From: Chloroflexota bacterium
GTDB taxonomy: Bacteria > Chloroflexota > UBA6077 > FW602-bin22 > JAMCVK01
Length of the DNA stretch: 51,553 nucleotides
Direction: 5' to 3'
NCBI GenBank assembly: GCA_023475225.1
Contig: JAMCVK010000043.1
Location: 1-51,553 of the forward strand
In this document: piece by piece, positions 1 through 8,142 of the stretch
How the letters are laid out: each line of letters opens with the position of its first letter
How positions within the stretch are numbered: position 1 is the first letter of the stretch
Notes under the pieces: model-generated
The model's input: the letters and a program-made list of their open reading frames with translations, nothing else
The model's database searches: none
Told to the model about the DNA's origin: nothing
Program-made: the position numbers and the translations under genes

Positions 1-1200
1 TATCCCCAGGGCTTCAACCCCTACGACTCGCAGTTGGCTCTGGATGACCTGAGCGATCTCAGCCTGAGTCTGAGTGGAGGCCTTAATTGTAGTCTTGAAG
101 CCCTGGGGATAGCCGGCCTGGGCTAAGAGCTCCTTGGCCTTGGTGACGTTCGGTGTGTAGGAGGGGTAAGTGCTCACGGGGATGGCCCAATCCCCCAGAG
201 CGGGCACGATGGGACCCGTCAGAACGGCCTCGCCCCAGAAGACAGTATCAATGATCTTCTGTCGGTCAACGGCGTAGCTTATGGCCTGCCTCACTCGCAC
301 ATCGTTGAAGGGGGGCTTGCTATTGTTCATACCAAGGTTGTAGCGGGCGAGCCCTGGGCTGGAGACCACCGTGATATCCTTCTCTCCCTTGAGTAAGCGG
401 GCCGAACCAGCAGATAAAGTAGCGAAGTCTATTTGCTTGGCCCGCAGCGCGGCGATGACTGCCGCTTCATCCTTCATCACGAAGAAGTTTAGGCCGTCCA
501 GGTATGGCTGACCGGCGATGAAGTAGTCCTTGTTCCGCTCCAGCTTCGTGACGTTGTCTGGCACCCGCTCAGCCAGCTTGAAGGGCCCTGTACCCACCGC
601 TACTTTTTTCAGGTCCCCGCTGGCCTCGACGATCTCCTTGGGCACAATCACGGCGTAGAAGCTGGCCAGGTTGGTCAGGAAGGGGGCGAAGGGATTTTTG
701 AGGAGGAACTTGACTGTGTAGGGGTCTGGCGTCTCGATCTTATCAATGGCCACGAAGTAGGAGGCGGCCATGGCCCCCGTCTTCTTGTCGAGGATGCGCT
801 CGATACTGTACTTCACATCGTCGGCGGTGAGTTCACGTCCGTTATGGAACTTGACCCCTTTCCGCAGGTGGAAGATGTAGGTCTTGGGATCGGGGGTCTC
901 CCAGGAGGAGGCCAGGTCGGGCACGACCTGCATGTTCGGGTTCAACTTCACCAGAGTACTATAAATCTGCTCAGTCAGCCTGGCGGTGGTTTCGGCCGGC
1001 TCCTTATGGGGATCCAATCCTGGTGCTTCGGCTTTTTGGGCCACGGAGAGCACGCCGCCCACCTTCGGTGCTTTTGGTGTTGGAGTGGGTGTGGGCGCGA
1101 CCTTGGTGGGTGTTGGGGCGATGGCTGGTGCAGGGGCGCAGGAGATCAGTAGAGCCACGATCAGGATGGCCCCAAGGTAGCCGAAAATCTTATTGGGCAT
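1..1200 (-). CDS. ABC transporter solute-binding lipoprotein, family 5 (partial)
   Basis: The first 400 codons of a peptide/opine/nickel-type solute-binding protein (SBP_bac_5 family); the C-terminus lies beyond the window. The N-terminus is a lipoprotein signal with lipobox LLISC near residue 21, followed by an Ala/Pro/Thr-rich tether. Family landmarks are visible: WETPDPKTYIFHLRKGVKF, a GTGPFKL segment and VRQAISYAVDR. It is very similar to the complete gene at 1392..2963, including its ribosome binding site (ggaggttagaatt before ATG), so the pair arose by recent duplication. Divergence clusters in the segment between about 280 and 320 and after the tether. It should bind a peptide-like or other organic solute outside the membrane and deliver it to Dpp-type permeases that are not in view. 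Family is secure; substrate is unknown. Confidence 0.93.
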   Translation of the reverse strand, partial: MPNKIFGYLGAILIVALLISCAPAPAIAPTPTKVAPTPTPTPKAPKVGGVLSVAQKAEAPGLDPHKEPAETTARLTEQIYSTLVKLNPNMQVVPDLASSWETPDPKTYIFHLRKGVKFHNGRELTADDVKYSIERILDKKTGAMAASYFVAIDKIETPDPYTVKFLLKNPFAPFLTNLASFYAVIVPKEIVEASGDLKKVAVGTGPFKLAERVPDNVTKLERNKDYFIAGQPYLDGLNFFVMKDEAAVIAALRAKQIDFATLSAGSARLLKGEKDITVVSSPGLARYNLGMNNSKPPFNDVRVRQAISYAVDRQKIIDTVFWGEAVLTGPIVPALGDWAIPVSTYPSYTPNVTKAKELLAQAGYPQGFKTTIKASTQTQAEIAQVIQSQLRVVGVEALGI

Positions 1201-1391
1201 AATTCTAACCTCCCTTAAAGTAATTAAAATCCTCCAACTAGGGGGGAGATACCCTCATCCCCCTGCCCCCTTCTCCCGTCCTTCCCGTCTGGGAAGGACG
1301 GGAGAAGGGGAGGTAGTAGAGGTTTTTGGGATACTTCGAACCTCCCGCCTGCGGCGGGGCGAAGCCCCACTCCCCATCCTGGGGATATAGG
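1201..1391. repeat. Intergenic hairpin repeat between the two binding-protein genes
   Basis: The spacer holds a perfect 20-bp stem with a 4-base loop at 1267..1310 (arms around ctcccgtccttccc), preceded by a C-rich ccctcatccccctgccccc stretch. A second small hairpin, ggggc-gaa-gcccc, lies at 1356..1368. The same C-rich lead and inverted repeat recur near 41.84 kb, and a related C-rich stretch lies near 47.6 kb, so this is a dispersed genomic element rather than a simple terminator. There is no U-run after the stem on either strand. It may stabilise or process the message between the two genes. Confidence 0.75.
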
Positions 1392-2963
1392 CTACTTATC
1401 CAGCCAAGTTGTAGCGAAGGATAGGTTCTGGATGTTCGGCATAGGCACGTAGTCTTTGACATAGTTCTGATAGACAAAGAAGTTGTTGGGCGCGCAGAGG
1501 AAGAGCAGCGGCGATTGTTCGACGATCTCCTTCTGCAGCTCGGCGTAGACTGCCTTACGCTCCTTGGGATCGATCGTCGTTCTTCCTTGCTCAGCCAGAC
1601 CGTCTACTGTAGCATTGCTGAACTTCCAGACATTGGCTGAGCCCTTGGAATGGAAATGGAAATAGGTATACTCGTCTGGATCAGCGCGCCCTTGATTCGA
1701 CCCGGCGATCATATCGAAATTGCTGGCCCGCCAATCGGCGACATAGGTTCCCCACTCCACTTGAACGATCTCGGTCTCTATCCCTATGGCTCGCAGTTGG
1801 CTTTGGATGATCTGAGCCGCCTCAATCTGGAGCTGGGTCGAGACCTTGATCGTGCTCTTGAAGCCCTGGGGATAGCCGGCCTGGGCCAAGAGCTCCTTGG
1901 CCTTAGTGACGTTCGGTGTGTAGGAGGGGTAATTGCTCACGGGAATGGCCCAGTCCCCCAGGCTGGGAGCGATAGGACCGGTCAGGACAGCCTCGCCCCA
2001 GAAGACGGTATCAATGATCTTCTGTCGGTCAACGGCGTAGCTTATGGCCTGCCTCACCCGCACATCGTTGAAGGGGGGCTTGCTGCCATTAAAACCGAGA
2101 TAGTAGTAAGCGAGTCCCGGGCTGGAGACCACCTTGAGATCCTTCTCCGTCTTGAGTAGGCGAGCCGAGCTGGGGCTCACGGTGGCGAAGTCTAGTTGCT
2201 TAGCTCGCAAGGCGGCGACGATAGCTGCCTCGTCCTTGGTCACGAAGAAGTTTAGGCCATCCAGGTATGGCTGACCGGCGATGAAGTAGTCCTTGTTCCG
2301 CTCCAGCTTCGTGACGTTGTCCGGCACCCGCTCGCCCAGCTTGAAAGGACCCGTCCCTACGGCCACCTTTTGTAGATCCCCACTGGCTTCGACAACCTCC
2401 TTAGGCACAATCATGGCATAGAAGCTGGCCAGGTTGGTCAGGAAGGGCGCGAAGGGATTTTTGAGGAGGAACTTGACCGTGTAGGGGTCTGGTGTTTCGA
2501 TCTTATCAATGGCCACGAAGTAGGAGGCGGCCATGGCCCCCGTCTTCTTGTCGAGGATGCGCTCGATACTGTACTTCACATCGTCGGCGGTGAGTTCACG
2601 TCCGTTATGGAATTTGACCCCTTTCCGCAGGTGGAAGATGTAGGTCTTGGGATCGGGGGTTTCCCAGGAGGAGGCCAGGTCGGGCACGACCTGCATGTTC
2701 GGGTTCAACTTCACCAGGGCATCGTACATCTGCTCCGTTAACCGTACAGTAGCCGCCGCGGGCACCTTATGGGGGTCCAATCCTGGTGCTTCTGATATCT
2801 GGGCCACAGAGAGCACGCCGCCCACCTTCGGTGCTTTTGGTGTTGGAGTGGGTGTGGGCGCGACCTTGGTGGGTGTTGGGGCGATGGCTGGTGCAGGGGC
2901 GCAGGAGATCAGTAGAGCCACGATCAGGATGGCCCCGAGGTAGCCGAAAAGCTTGTTGGGCAT
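1392..2963 (-). CDS. ABC transporter solute-binding lipoprotein, family 5
   Basis: Complete 523-residue extracytoplasmic binding protein of the peptide/nickel/opine class. It starts with a signal peptide and lipobox LLISC (Cys about residue 21), then a Pro/Thr-rich linker and the two-lobed family fold, with ADDVKYSIERI, GTGPFKLGERVP and VRQAISYAVDRQKI as landmarks. ATG at 2963 is preceded by a GGAGG site at normal spacing. Length is usual for the family. It lies between a GntR regulator upstream and its near-copy downstream in one transcription direction; the promoter at 3845..3873 probably serves all three. No permease or ATPase gene is inside the window on this side. The ligand cannot be read from sequence. 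Confidence 0.95.
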   Translation of the reverse strand: MPNKLFGYLGAILIVALLISCAPAPAIAPTPTKVAPTPTPTPKAPKVGGVLSVAQISEAPGLDPHKVPAAATVRLTEQMYDALVKLNPNMQVVPDLASSWETPDPKTYIFHLRKGVKFHNGRELTADDVKYSIERILDKKTGAMAASYFVAIDKIETPDPYTVKFLLKNPFAPFLTNLASFYAMIVPKEVVEASGDLQKVAVGTGPFKLGERVPDNVTKLERNKDYFIAGQPYLDGLNFFVTKDEAAIVAALRAKQLDFATVSPSSARLLKTEKDLKVVSSPGLAYYYLGFNGSKPPFNDVRVRQAISYAVDRQKIIDTVFWGEAVLTGPIAPSLGDWAIPVSNYPSYTPNVTKAKELLAQAGYPQGFKSTIKVSTQLQIEAAQIIQSQLRAIGIETEIVQVEWGTYVADWRASNFDMIAGSNQGRADPDEYTYFHFHSKGSANVWKFSNATVDGLAEQGRTTIDPKERKAVYAELQKEIVEQSPLLFLCAPNNFFVYQNYVKDYVPMPNIQNLSFATTWLDK

Positions 2964-3075
2964 AATTCTAACCTCCTTGTCCTAAATAACTAAAGCGGCC
3001 AATCTAGTCACCTGGCCTGTCACGCCAGCAGCCCTGTAAATCTTGCGGACGAACATCACCTCCCAGTAGCGGTAT

Positions 3076-3816
3076 CTACTCACTGACCAGCTCCACGGAC
3101 ACACTATATCTGTCGCCACGCATCACGGAGCGCACGAATTCAATGGGCTGTCCATCGGCGCTATAACTGATGCGCTCTACGGCTAGGACGGCCGCGTTCT
3201 CAGGGCTCTTTAGCAGGCGTGCCTCACCTTTGTCGGCCTGGACAGCCACGTAGGACTCGGTTGCCCGCCTTGGGCGAAGGCCGTATTTAGTGGAAAGCAA
3301 CTGGTAGAGGGATTGGTCGTTGAGATCGTCGTTCACAAGATGAGGACATAGCCTATGTGGGATATAGGCGGTCTGGATGCCCATAGGTTCGTCATCGGCG
3401 AGGCGCAGTCGTTTGATCATAATTACTGGCTCACCCGGTTCCAGCCTCAGCTTGGAGGCGATGCCCGCTGGAGCAGGTAGCACCTCTATATCCAGCACCT
3501 TAGCGCCGGGCCTCATCCCGCGCTGCTGCATATCTTCCGAGAAGGAGGTCAGCCTTTGGGGGCCCTGTTGGATGCGGGGCATAGTTACAAAGGTGCCCTT
3601 ACCCTGAGCCCGGTATAACAATCCCTCATGAACCAGGTTGCTGAGGGACTGTCTTACGGTTATGCGGCTCACCTTATTCTGCTCGCATAGCTCTTGTTCC
3701 GTGGGGATCTGCTGACCGGGCTTCCATTCGCCGCTCTCGATTTTGCTGCGAAGCAGTTCGGTCAGCTGGTAATAGAGGGGTAAAGGCGAATCCTTCGAAA
3801 CGCTGCTTACAGTCAT
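3076..3816 (-). CDS. GntR-family transcriptional regulator (HutC/UTRA type)
   Basis: 246 residues. Residues about 12-80 form the winged helix-turn-helix of GntR proteins (LPLYYQLTELLRSKI, IPTEQELCEQNKVSRITVR, GLLYRAQGKGTFV). Residues about 95-240 form the UTRA effector-binding domain typical of the HutC subfamily (GEPVIMIKRLRLADDEP, ESYVAV, YSADGQPIEFVRSVMRGDRY). Such proteins repress neighbouring catabolic or transport genes until a small molecule binds. It is the first gene of the block with the two solute-binding proteins, so the likely effector is the transported solute or a product of it. Start ATG 3816 follows gcgagg at usual spacing. Confidence 0.94.
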   Translation of the reverse strand: MTVSSVSKDSPLPLYYQLTELLRSKIESGEWKPGQQIPTEQELCEQNKVSRITVRQSLSNLVHEGLLYRAQGKGTFVTMPRIQQGPQRLTSFSEDMQQRGMRPGAKVLDIEVLPAPAGIASKLRLEPGEPVIMIKRLRLADDEPMGIQTAYIPHRLCPHLVNDDLNDQSLYQLLSTKYGLRPRRATESYVAVQADKGEARLLKSPENAAVLAVERISYSADGQPIEFVRSVMRGDRYSVSVELVSE

Positions 3817-3844
3817 CTATCGTCGCCTCGCTTTAAGTAATATC

Positions 3845-3873
3845 ATTATATCAACAATGCCTGCCAAAGTCAA
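3845..3873 (-). promoter_or_regulatory. Sigma-70-type promoter of the GntR/binding-protein operon
   Basis: Read on the minus strand: -35 TTGACT (3873..3868), 17-base spacer, -10 TATAAT (3850..3845). Predicted transcription start is about 3838, leaving a roughly 20-base leader before the ATG at 3816. Confidence 0.8.
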
Positions 3874-3932
3874 ATTATTGGTGTTGCGGCTGTTTTGGGG
3901 GTTTGACAGGGGGTGGGTTGCCAGCGCTTTCG

Positions 3933-3955
3933 AAAAAAGCCGCCAGTAGCGGCTT
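3933..3955 (-). terminator. Rho-independent terminator of the AbrB-PIN operon
   Basis: Minus strand: AAGCCGC, loop TACTG, GCGGCTT, then a run of T. It starts about 30 bases after the PIN gene stop and also separates that operon from the GntR promoter. Confidence 0.8.
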
Positions 3956-3987
3956 GTTGCTCGGCAGATAACGAGGATAGTTAGCGC

Positions 3988-4422
3988 CTACGTTTCGCCC
4001 TGTTCCCCTTGCTTGAGGATCCGCAAAAAGGTTTCGGCGTTGATGATCTTCATCCCCTGATATTCCTCGAGGTCAAGCAGGTCGCCGTCCTCGCTGATAA
4101 GATATTGCGCTCCGGCCACCTCGGCGGTGGTGAGGAACTTGTTGTCCTCGGGGTCGCGGGAGGCGGCCTTAATTTCGGCGATCTCGACGACATTTGCCTG
4201 AGAGAAGATGTCGAGAAGGTGGATCATCCCTCGTCCGATGATCGTTCGGTACTTCCGCTTGATGGCTGGGCGCTCGAGGACTTCCAGAATCTCTTGGAGG
4301 ATGGGCGGGGAGAGATACAACTCATACTCCTCGGCATGATCGAAGATCAACTGTCCCCAGATGCCAAATGGATTGATCAGACTGCGAACGAATATGACGG
4401 TGTCAAAGACTACTCGGAGCAC
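3988..4422 (-). CDS. PIN-domain toxin-like nuclease (COG1569 type)
   Basis: About 144 residues with the PIN fold of putative toxin-antitoxin ribonucleases. It begins LRVVFDTVIFVRSL, whose first Asp is the expected metal ligand; later acidic residues lie in EILEVLERP, RDPEDNKFL and LISEDGDLLDLEEY. GTG at 4422 is chosen because family members begin right before this strand and aaggaag lies upstream; an ATG at 4455 would add 11 residues with no family match. It overlaps the upstream AbrB gene by 20 bases, as in coupled toxin-antitoxin pairs. The canonical Asn after the first Asp (DTN in many homologues) is Val here, so activity is uncertain. Targets are unknown. Confidence 0.85.
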   Translation of the reverse strand: MLRVVFDTVIFVRSLINPFGIWGQLIFDHAEEYELYLSPPILQEILEVLERPAIKRKYRTIIGRGMIHLLDIFSQANVVEIAEIKAASRDPEDNKFLTTAEVAGAQYLISEDGDLLDLEEYQGMKIINAETFLRILKQGEQGET

Positions 4423-4720
4423 GCTTCCTTCGGACTTCCTTGACCGCAGCGTCAATGTCTGTGTTAATCTCCTCCTCGCTGTAGCGGGCCGCTTCCTGAC
4501 GCGCGGGAGCGAAATACTGATACAACTCCTTCAGCCAGGCTGATCCCTGCAGCTCTGCCGTTACCCGCGCGGGCTTGATCCGCAGTTCGCCTTGCAAGAG
4601 AGTGATCTGCAAATACGATTGCTCGTTAATCCCGAGTTCCCTGCGAAACTCCGCTGGGATAGTAATCTGGCCGCCCCGTAATGGCCGAACGATTTTTGTC
4701 ATAGGTTGTCGTTGCTTCAC
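4403..4720 (-). CDS. AbrB/SpoVT-type antitoxin
   Basis: 105 residues. Residues about 8-52 form a swapped-hairpin AbrB domain (RGGQITIPAEFRRELGI). The C-terminal half is acidic/helical (RYSEEEINTDIDAAVKEVRRK), typical of the part of an antitoxin that wraps the toxin. The start is GTG at 4720 behind a strong GGGAGGTGG site; an inner ATG six codons later is possible. Paired and overlapping with the PIN gene, it should neutralise it and repress its own promoter. Confidence 0.88.
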   Translation of the reverse strand: MKQRQPMTKIVRPLRGGQITIPAEFRRELGINEQSYLQITLLQGELRIKPARVTAELQGSAWLKELYQYFAPARQEAARYSEEEINTDIDAAVKEVRRKRAPSSL

Positions 4721-4747
4721 TTACACCACCTCCCTTTTGGGGTTGGA

Positions 4748-4796
4748 TGTAAAATACAATAACTGTAGTTTAGTACATTACAAGGAGCACTGTCAA
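4748..4796 (-). promoter_or_regulatory. Promoter and inverted repeat upstream of the AbrB-PIN pair
   Basis: Minus strand -35 TTGACA (4796..4791), 18-base spacer, -10 TAAACT (4772..4767). An inverted repeat, tgtaaaatac at 4748..4757 against gtacattaca at 4773..4782 (8 of 10 paired), flanks the -10 box and is a plausible site for autorepression. The rest of the 4721..5003 gap shows nothing I can name. Confidence 0.55.
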
Positions 4797-5003
4797 GTAG
4801 TAAACGAGATTGCTCTTGAGCCTTTGCCGTGGGCTCCAGCGGAGGATGCCAAGCGATAGGGCAAAATGCTCTGGGTAACCCCATAATTCGCGTCTAGCCA
4901 TACGCCCTGACCTTTACTCACCAAGAAGGGTGGCCCCTTTTGTATCTGAACGAGATCATACCTATGGGGGCGTCAGCTATGTTCGTCGTTGAGATAATGA
5001 CGG

Positions 5004-5786
5004 CTAGTGATTCAGCGTGAATGACGCTCGAACAACGGCCGTGATTTTCTTTTCGATCGTCGAAGTATCGTACATGCCGACGTCGGAGATTTGCGTGGAA
5101 TTCACTGGTGTAATCTGAAACACCCCGCTACTCTCTGACATCAAGTGCCCCAGTTTCTCACCAGCACTGGCAGCAATTTGTTCTGCCCGAGTTTGAGCGT
5201 CTTTCGTCGCGGCTACCAGCAATTTCACCCGCAAATCAGGCAATTTCGTGTAGTAGTATTCTAGCCTTTGGGTAGAGAAGATCACGCCTTGGTCAATCAG
5301 CGCACTAGAATCCTGCGCTGCTTTGGTGATCCTGTTCACGTCGCTCGAGTTCACCTCCACGTTTTGAACCAGCCGATAACTGACAATTTCGTTAACACAG
5401 CCACCTTGATTTGGTGCTACGCCGAATTTAATGGCGGATCCACAGTTGTTGTACACGGGAGTCATCATTACCGGCGAAATCGTGATTTCCTTTGGGCTTA
5501 CGCCCTGGCTACTAAGGTACCTTGAGACAAGGGTGAGATCATTCTTCATGTGAGTGTACCCGCCTTTCAGATCGTTCGCAGGCGTCTCGCGGGAGAAGGT
5601 ACTCGTCCATTTCACCTCGTCTGAGGTAATGATTTGCTGGGCAGAGCCGGTGACGATCAACAGAGAGCTATCTAAAGTTTTCACGTAGTCGATCGTGTTG
5701 GCCACAATCAATGTTCCGATGATTAGACTCGCACCGATTATAACGGTGAACAGGGTTACTACAACCATCCAGCCGCGCAGATTCAT
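5004..5786 (-). CDS. SIMPL-domain (DUF541) periplasmic/surface protein
   Basis: About 260 residues. One N-terminal membrane segment (WMVVVTLFTVIIGASLIIGTL) is followed by a SIMPL/DUF541 domain with the usual pattern of alternating strands: LLIVTGSAQQIITSDEVKW, ITISPVMMTPVY, VSYRLVQNVEVNSSDVNRI, AATKDAQTRAEQIAASAGEKLG. The protein is probably anchored outside the cell. Bacterial SIMPL proteins (BP26/OMP28, YggE) are linked to oxidative stress and oligomeric channel-like assemblies; the role here is unknown. ATG 5786 is chosen because AAGGAG lies 7 bases upstream and the added 29 residues of the longer frame are not family-like. Confidence 0.9.
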   Translation of the reverse strand: MNLRGWMVVVTLFTVIIGASLIIGTLIVANTIDYVKTLDSSLLIVTGSAQQIITSDEVKWTSTFSRETPANDLKGGYTHMKNDLTLVSRYLSSQGVSPKEITISPVMMTPVYNNCGSAIKFGVAPNQGGCVNEIVSYRLVQNVEVNSSDVNRITKAAQDSSALIDQGVIFSTQRLEYYYTKLPDLRVKLLVAATKDAQTRAEQIAASAGEKLGHLMSESSGVFQITPVNSTQISDVGMYDTSTIEKKITAVVRASFTLNH

Positions 5787-5879
5787 TCCGACACTCCTTT
5801 TGCACGATAGTGATGTGGGTCGCCTATCCAGCCATTGCGGGCTTACTGTCCACCTACCCTGAGCAGGTGGCACAGTAGT

Positions 5880-5908
5880 ATTGTACTGGATCTAGTGAGC
5901 ACTGGCAA
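5880..5908 (-). promoter_or_regulatory. Promoter of the SIMPL-domain gene
   Basis: Minus strand -35 TTGCCA (5908..5903), 17-base spacer, -10 TACAAT (5885..5880). The leader is about 90 bases and holds a weak ccacct/aggtgg inverted repeat. Confidence 0.6.
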
Positions 5909-5971
5909 TTTCAGTAGTACTCTCAAGGAAGATCTCCAGCGGATAAATTCCGGTCTATTTGGGGCTAAAGG

Positions 5972-6274
5972 CTAGATGAGCCCCGGAATTCTCAGCCCAC
6001 CTGTGATAGCCCCCAGCCGCTTGGCGGCCAACTCGTGGGATTTTGTCACGGCCTCGTTCATGGCCGCGATGATGAGATCCTCCAATAGGCCGATGTCCTC
6101 CGGATCCACCGCCTCGGGGGCGATCTTAACGGATTGAACCTTCTGATGGCCGTTAATAACGATAGTCACAGCGCCGCCTCCTGCCGTAGCCTCTATGGTT
6201 TCATTGGCCAGCTCCTCTTGAGTCTTAAGCAGCTTGGCCTGTATTTGGCGAAGCATATTGGGATTACCGAACAT
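5972..6274 (-). CDS. ybaB: YbaB/EbfC nucleoid-associated protein
   Basis: 100 residues, the normal family size. The start MFGNPNMLRQIQAKLLKTQE, the central GGGAVTIVINGHQKVQSVKI and the end EDLIIAAMNEAVTKSHELAAKRLG fit the dimeric DNA-binding YbaB fold. It overlaps the dnaX stop by 11 bases, giving translational coupling, the usual dnaX-ybaB arrangement. The recR gene that commonly completes this operon is absent; the next gene downstream is the SIMPL-domain protein with its own promoter. Confidence 0.95.
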   Translation of the reverse strand: MFGNPNMLRQIQAKLLKTQEELANETIEATAGGGAVTIVINGHQKVQSVKIAPEAVDPEDIGLLEDLIIAAMNEAVTKSHELAAKRLGAITGGLRIPGLI

Positions 6275-8027
6275 CTCTCACCTCTCCAGGGGGCTCTTCT
6301 GGAAGAGCGGCCCTGGTTGACTCGCCGGGCACGATGTCAATTTTCTTGACTCTCGCCCCCAGGGATATAGCTGCCTTCACCACTGGATCGTCGACAGCTG
6401 ATTGTCCTTGCTCCCCAGACTTGCCCGTGTGTATGCAGCGAATCCGGCAAGGGACACCCAGGACTTTGCTGATGACCCCCTCCACTATGACCTTGTTCTT
6501 GGGTTCTTCGATTCGCTCCTTATGGAAAGCGTAGAAGAAGCCAAGAACTAGCGTTCCATTCTCCACGGCGATGGGTCGACAAGCCCGTAGAAGAGCCTGA
6601 ATGGATTTATTGATGGTGTGCAGGGACTCCATAACATTCGGCCAATTTCTTACTACTTGCTCGAATTCCCCCGCGGGGGACTCGGGAGACTCCCCATCCC
6701 GTCCCGCCGGGAGTGGAGTTGGCGTTCTCTCGGGCGAAGGAAAGGCCTTCACCACCCCTCTTGTCTCAGCTGCTTGTTTTCCAATGGTGGAAGGGGCCTC
6801 CTGTCTGGGGGCAGTCGGTGCCTCCGTACCGCGTGGCCGAACGGGTGTGACGCTAATGGAGGAACTGCTTCTGCTCCGGTCAAGAGTGCCGCGCATCGGG
6901 GGGTGAGGGGGTGGACCGCCCATCTCGCGGTCGGCCCACATAATCGTCTCCACGAAAGCCATCTCCAGCGGCAGCTGTGACTGAGCCGGACCACGCAATC
7001 CGAGCTCGGCCTGGTTGAACAGCTTTATGGCCTGCATGAGCAGCTCCAGAGGCACCTTTTGGGCCTGGCGTTGCATCTCCATGAGCATCTCCGATGTAAC
7101 CTCCAACAGTCCATCGGGGTTACCCCCCGTTTGTTCTAGAAGCATAAGCCCTCGTAGGTGTTCAATAACCTCTCGGCTGAACTGGCGTAGGTCTGCCCCG
7201 TCGTCGGCCACCTGATTGATCAAACGCAGCCCACCACGCACGTCTCGCTCGATAATATAGTCGGTCAACTGGGTAGCTGCCTGTGATCGGCTTGCCCCAA
7301 GGACCTGGCGCACCTGATCTAGAGTGATCCCCTGGGTACCGCAGTAGGCGACGACTTGATCCAAGAGGCTCACCGCATCACGCAGACTGCCCGTCGCAGC
7401 GCGAGCGATGAATTCAAGGGCAGACTCTTCAACCTGGATGCCCTCCTGTTGGCAAATATAGCTAAGGCGCCCAATGATGCCTCGGAGGGAGATGCGTCGA
7501 AAGTCAAAGCGCTGGCAGCGAGAGATGATGGTGGCCGGCAGCTTATGTGGCTCAGTAGTGACCAGCACGAAGATCGTGTGGGCCGGGGGCTCTTCCAGGG
7601 TCTTCAGAAGAGCGTTGAAGGCCTCGTTGGTCAGCATATGCGCTTCATCCAGAATATAAAACTTATAGCGGGCTAAGGTAGGGGCAAAGTTGACCTTCTC
7701 CCGCAAGTCACGGATCTCATCAATCCCTCGATTGGAAGCGGCATCGATCTCAATGATATCAAGGGCTTGCCCATTGTTGATGGCCTGGCACATCGAGCAC
7801 TGGTTACAGGGCTCGACGCCACCGTTGTTCAGACAGTTGACGGTCTTGGCCAGAAGGCGCGCAGCAGAGGTCTTGCCGATGCCGCGTGGGCCACAGAAAA
7901 GATAGGCGTGCGCCAGGCGCCCTGTCTGTAGGGCATTCTGCAGGGTACGGGTGACATGTTCCTGCCCAACGATTTCGGCGAAGGTCTGCGAGCGCCATTT
8001 GCGATAATAGGACTGCGAGCCCACCAT
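6264..8027 (-). CDS. dnaX: DNA polymerase III subunits gamma and tau
   Basis: 587 residues. AAA+ clamp-loader core: YRKWRSQTFAEIVGQEHV, Walker A GPRGIGKTSAARLL near residue 46, zinc-binding cysteines in NCLNNGGVEPCNQCSMCQ, Walker B IDEIDAA/LDEAHML, and sensor segments TTEPHKLPATIISRCQRFDF. Domain III follows, then a Pro/Ser/Thr-rich linker (about 375-450) and a C-terminal tau-like domain (about 455-560) that should contact the polymerase. No A-rich slippery heptamer was seen, so a frameshifted gamma form is not evident. GGAGG sits only 2 bases before ATG 8027, so GTG at 8024 may be the real start. Confidence 0.97.
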   Translation of the reverse strand: MVGSQSYYRKWRSQTFAEIVGQEHVTRTLQNALQTGRLAHAYLFCGPRGIGKTSAARLLAKTVNCLNNGGVEPCNQCSMCQAINNGQALDIIEIDAASNRGIDEIRDLREKVNFAPTLARYKFYILDEAHMLTNEAFNALLKTLEEPPAHTIFVLVTTEPHKLPATIISRCQRFDFRRISLRGIIGRLSYICQQEGIQVEESALEFIARAATGSLRDAVSLLDQVVAYCGTQGITLDQVRQVLGASRSQAATQLTDYIIERDVRGGLRLINQVADDGADLRQFSREVIEHLRGLMLLEQTGGNPDGLLEVTSEMLMEMQRQAQKVPLELLMQAIKLFNQAELGLRGPAQSQLPLEMAFVETIMWADREMGGPPPHPPMRGTLDRSRSSSSISVTPVRPRGTEAPTAPRQEAPSTIGKQAAETRGVVKAFPSPERTPTPLPAGRDGESPESPAGEFEQVVRNWPNVMESLHTINKSIQALLRACRPIAVENGTLVLGFFYAFHKERIEEPKNKVIVEGVISKVLGVPCRIRCIHTGKSGEQGQSAVDDPVVKAAISLGARVKKIDIVPGESTRAALPEEPPGEVRDVR

Positions 8028-8053
8028 AGCCTCCGGTCAGCATCTTCTTCCCC

Positions 8054-8083
8054 ATTATACCTCAATGACTAGGGCCTATTCAA
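8054..8083 (-). promoter_or_regulatory. dnaX promoter
   Basis: Minus strand -35 TTGAAT (8083..8078), 18-base spacer, -10 TATAAT (8059..8054). It overlaps the divergent promoter of the aldolase gene, so the two may compete. Confidence 0.7.
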
Positions 8084-8094
8084 TGGGAAGTTTA

Positions 8095-8103
8095 TGCTAT
8101 AAT
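8095..8103 (+). promoter_or_regulatory. Extended -10 promoter of the aldolase/F420 operon
   Basis: TGCTATAAT is a perfect extended -10 element. No good -35 hexamer lies at 17 bases, which is normal for this class. The GTG start of the aldolase lies 39 bases downstream behind GGAGGGAG. Confidence 0.65.
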
Positions 8104-8142
8104 CCACCTTGTCCAAATATGGTCTGTTGTTAGGAGGGAGAT

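Noticed and set aside
1267-1310. Rho-independent terminator after the second binding-protein gene
   Set aside because: The stem is long and perfect but no T-run follows on either strand, and the same element appears elsewhere in other settings.
6264-8027. Programmed frameshift in dnaX
   Set aside because: No A-rich slippery heptamer with a following stem was seen in the reading direction, so only the full-length product is supported.
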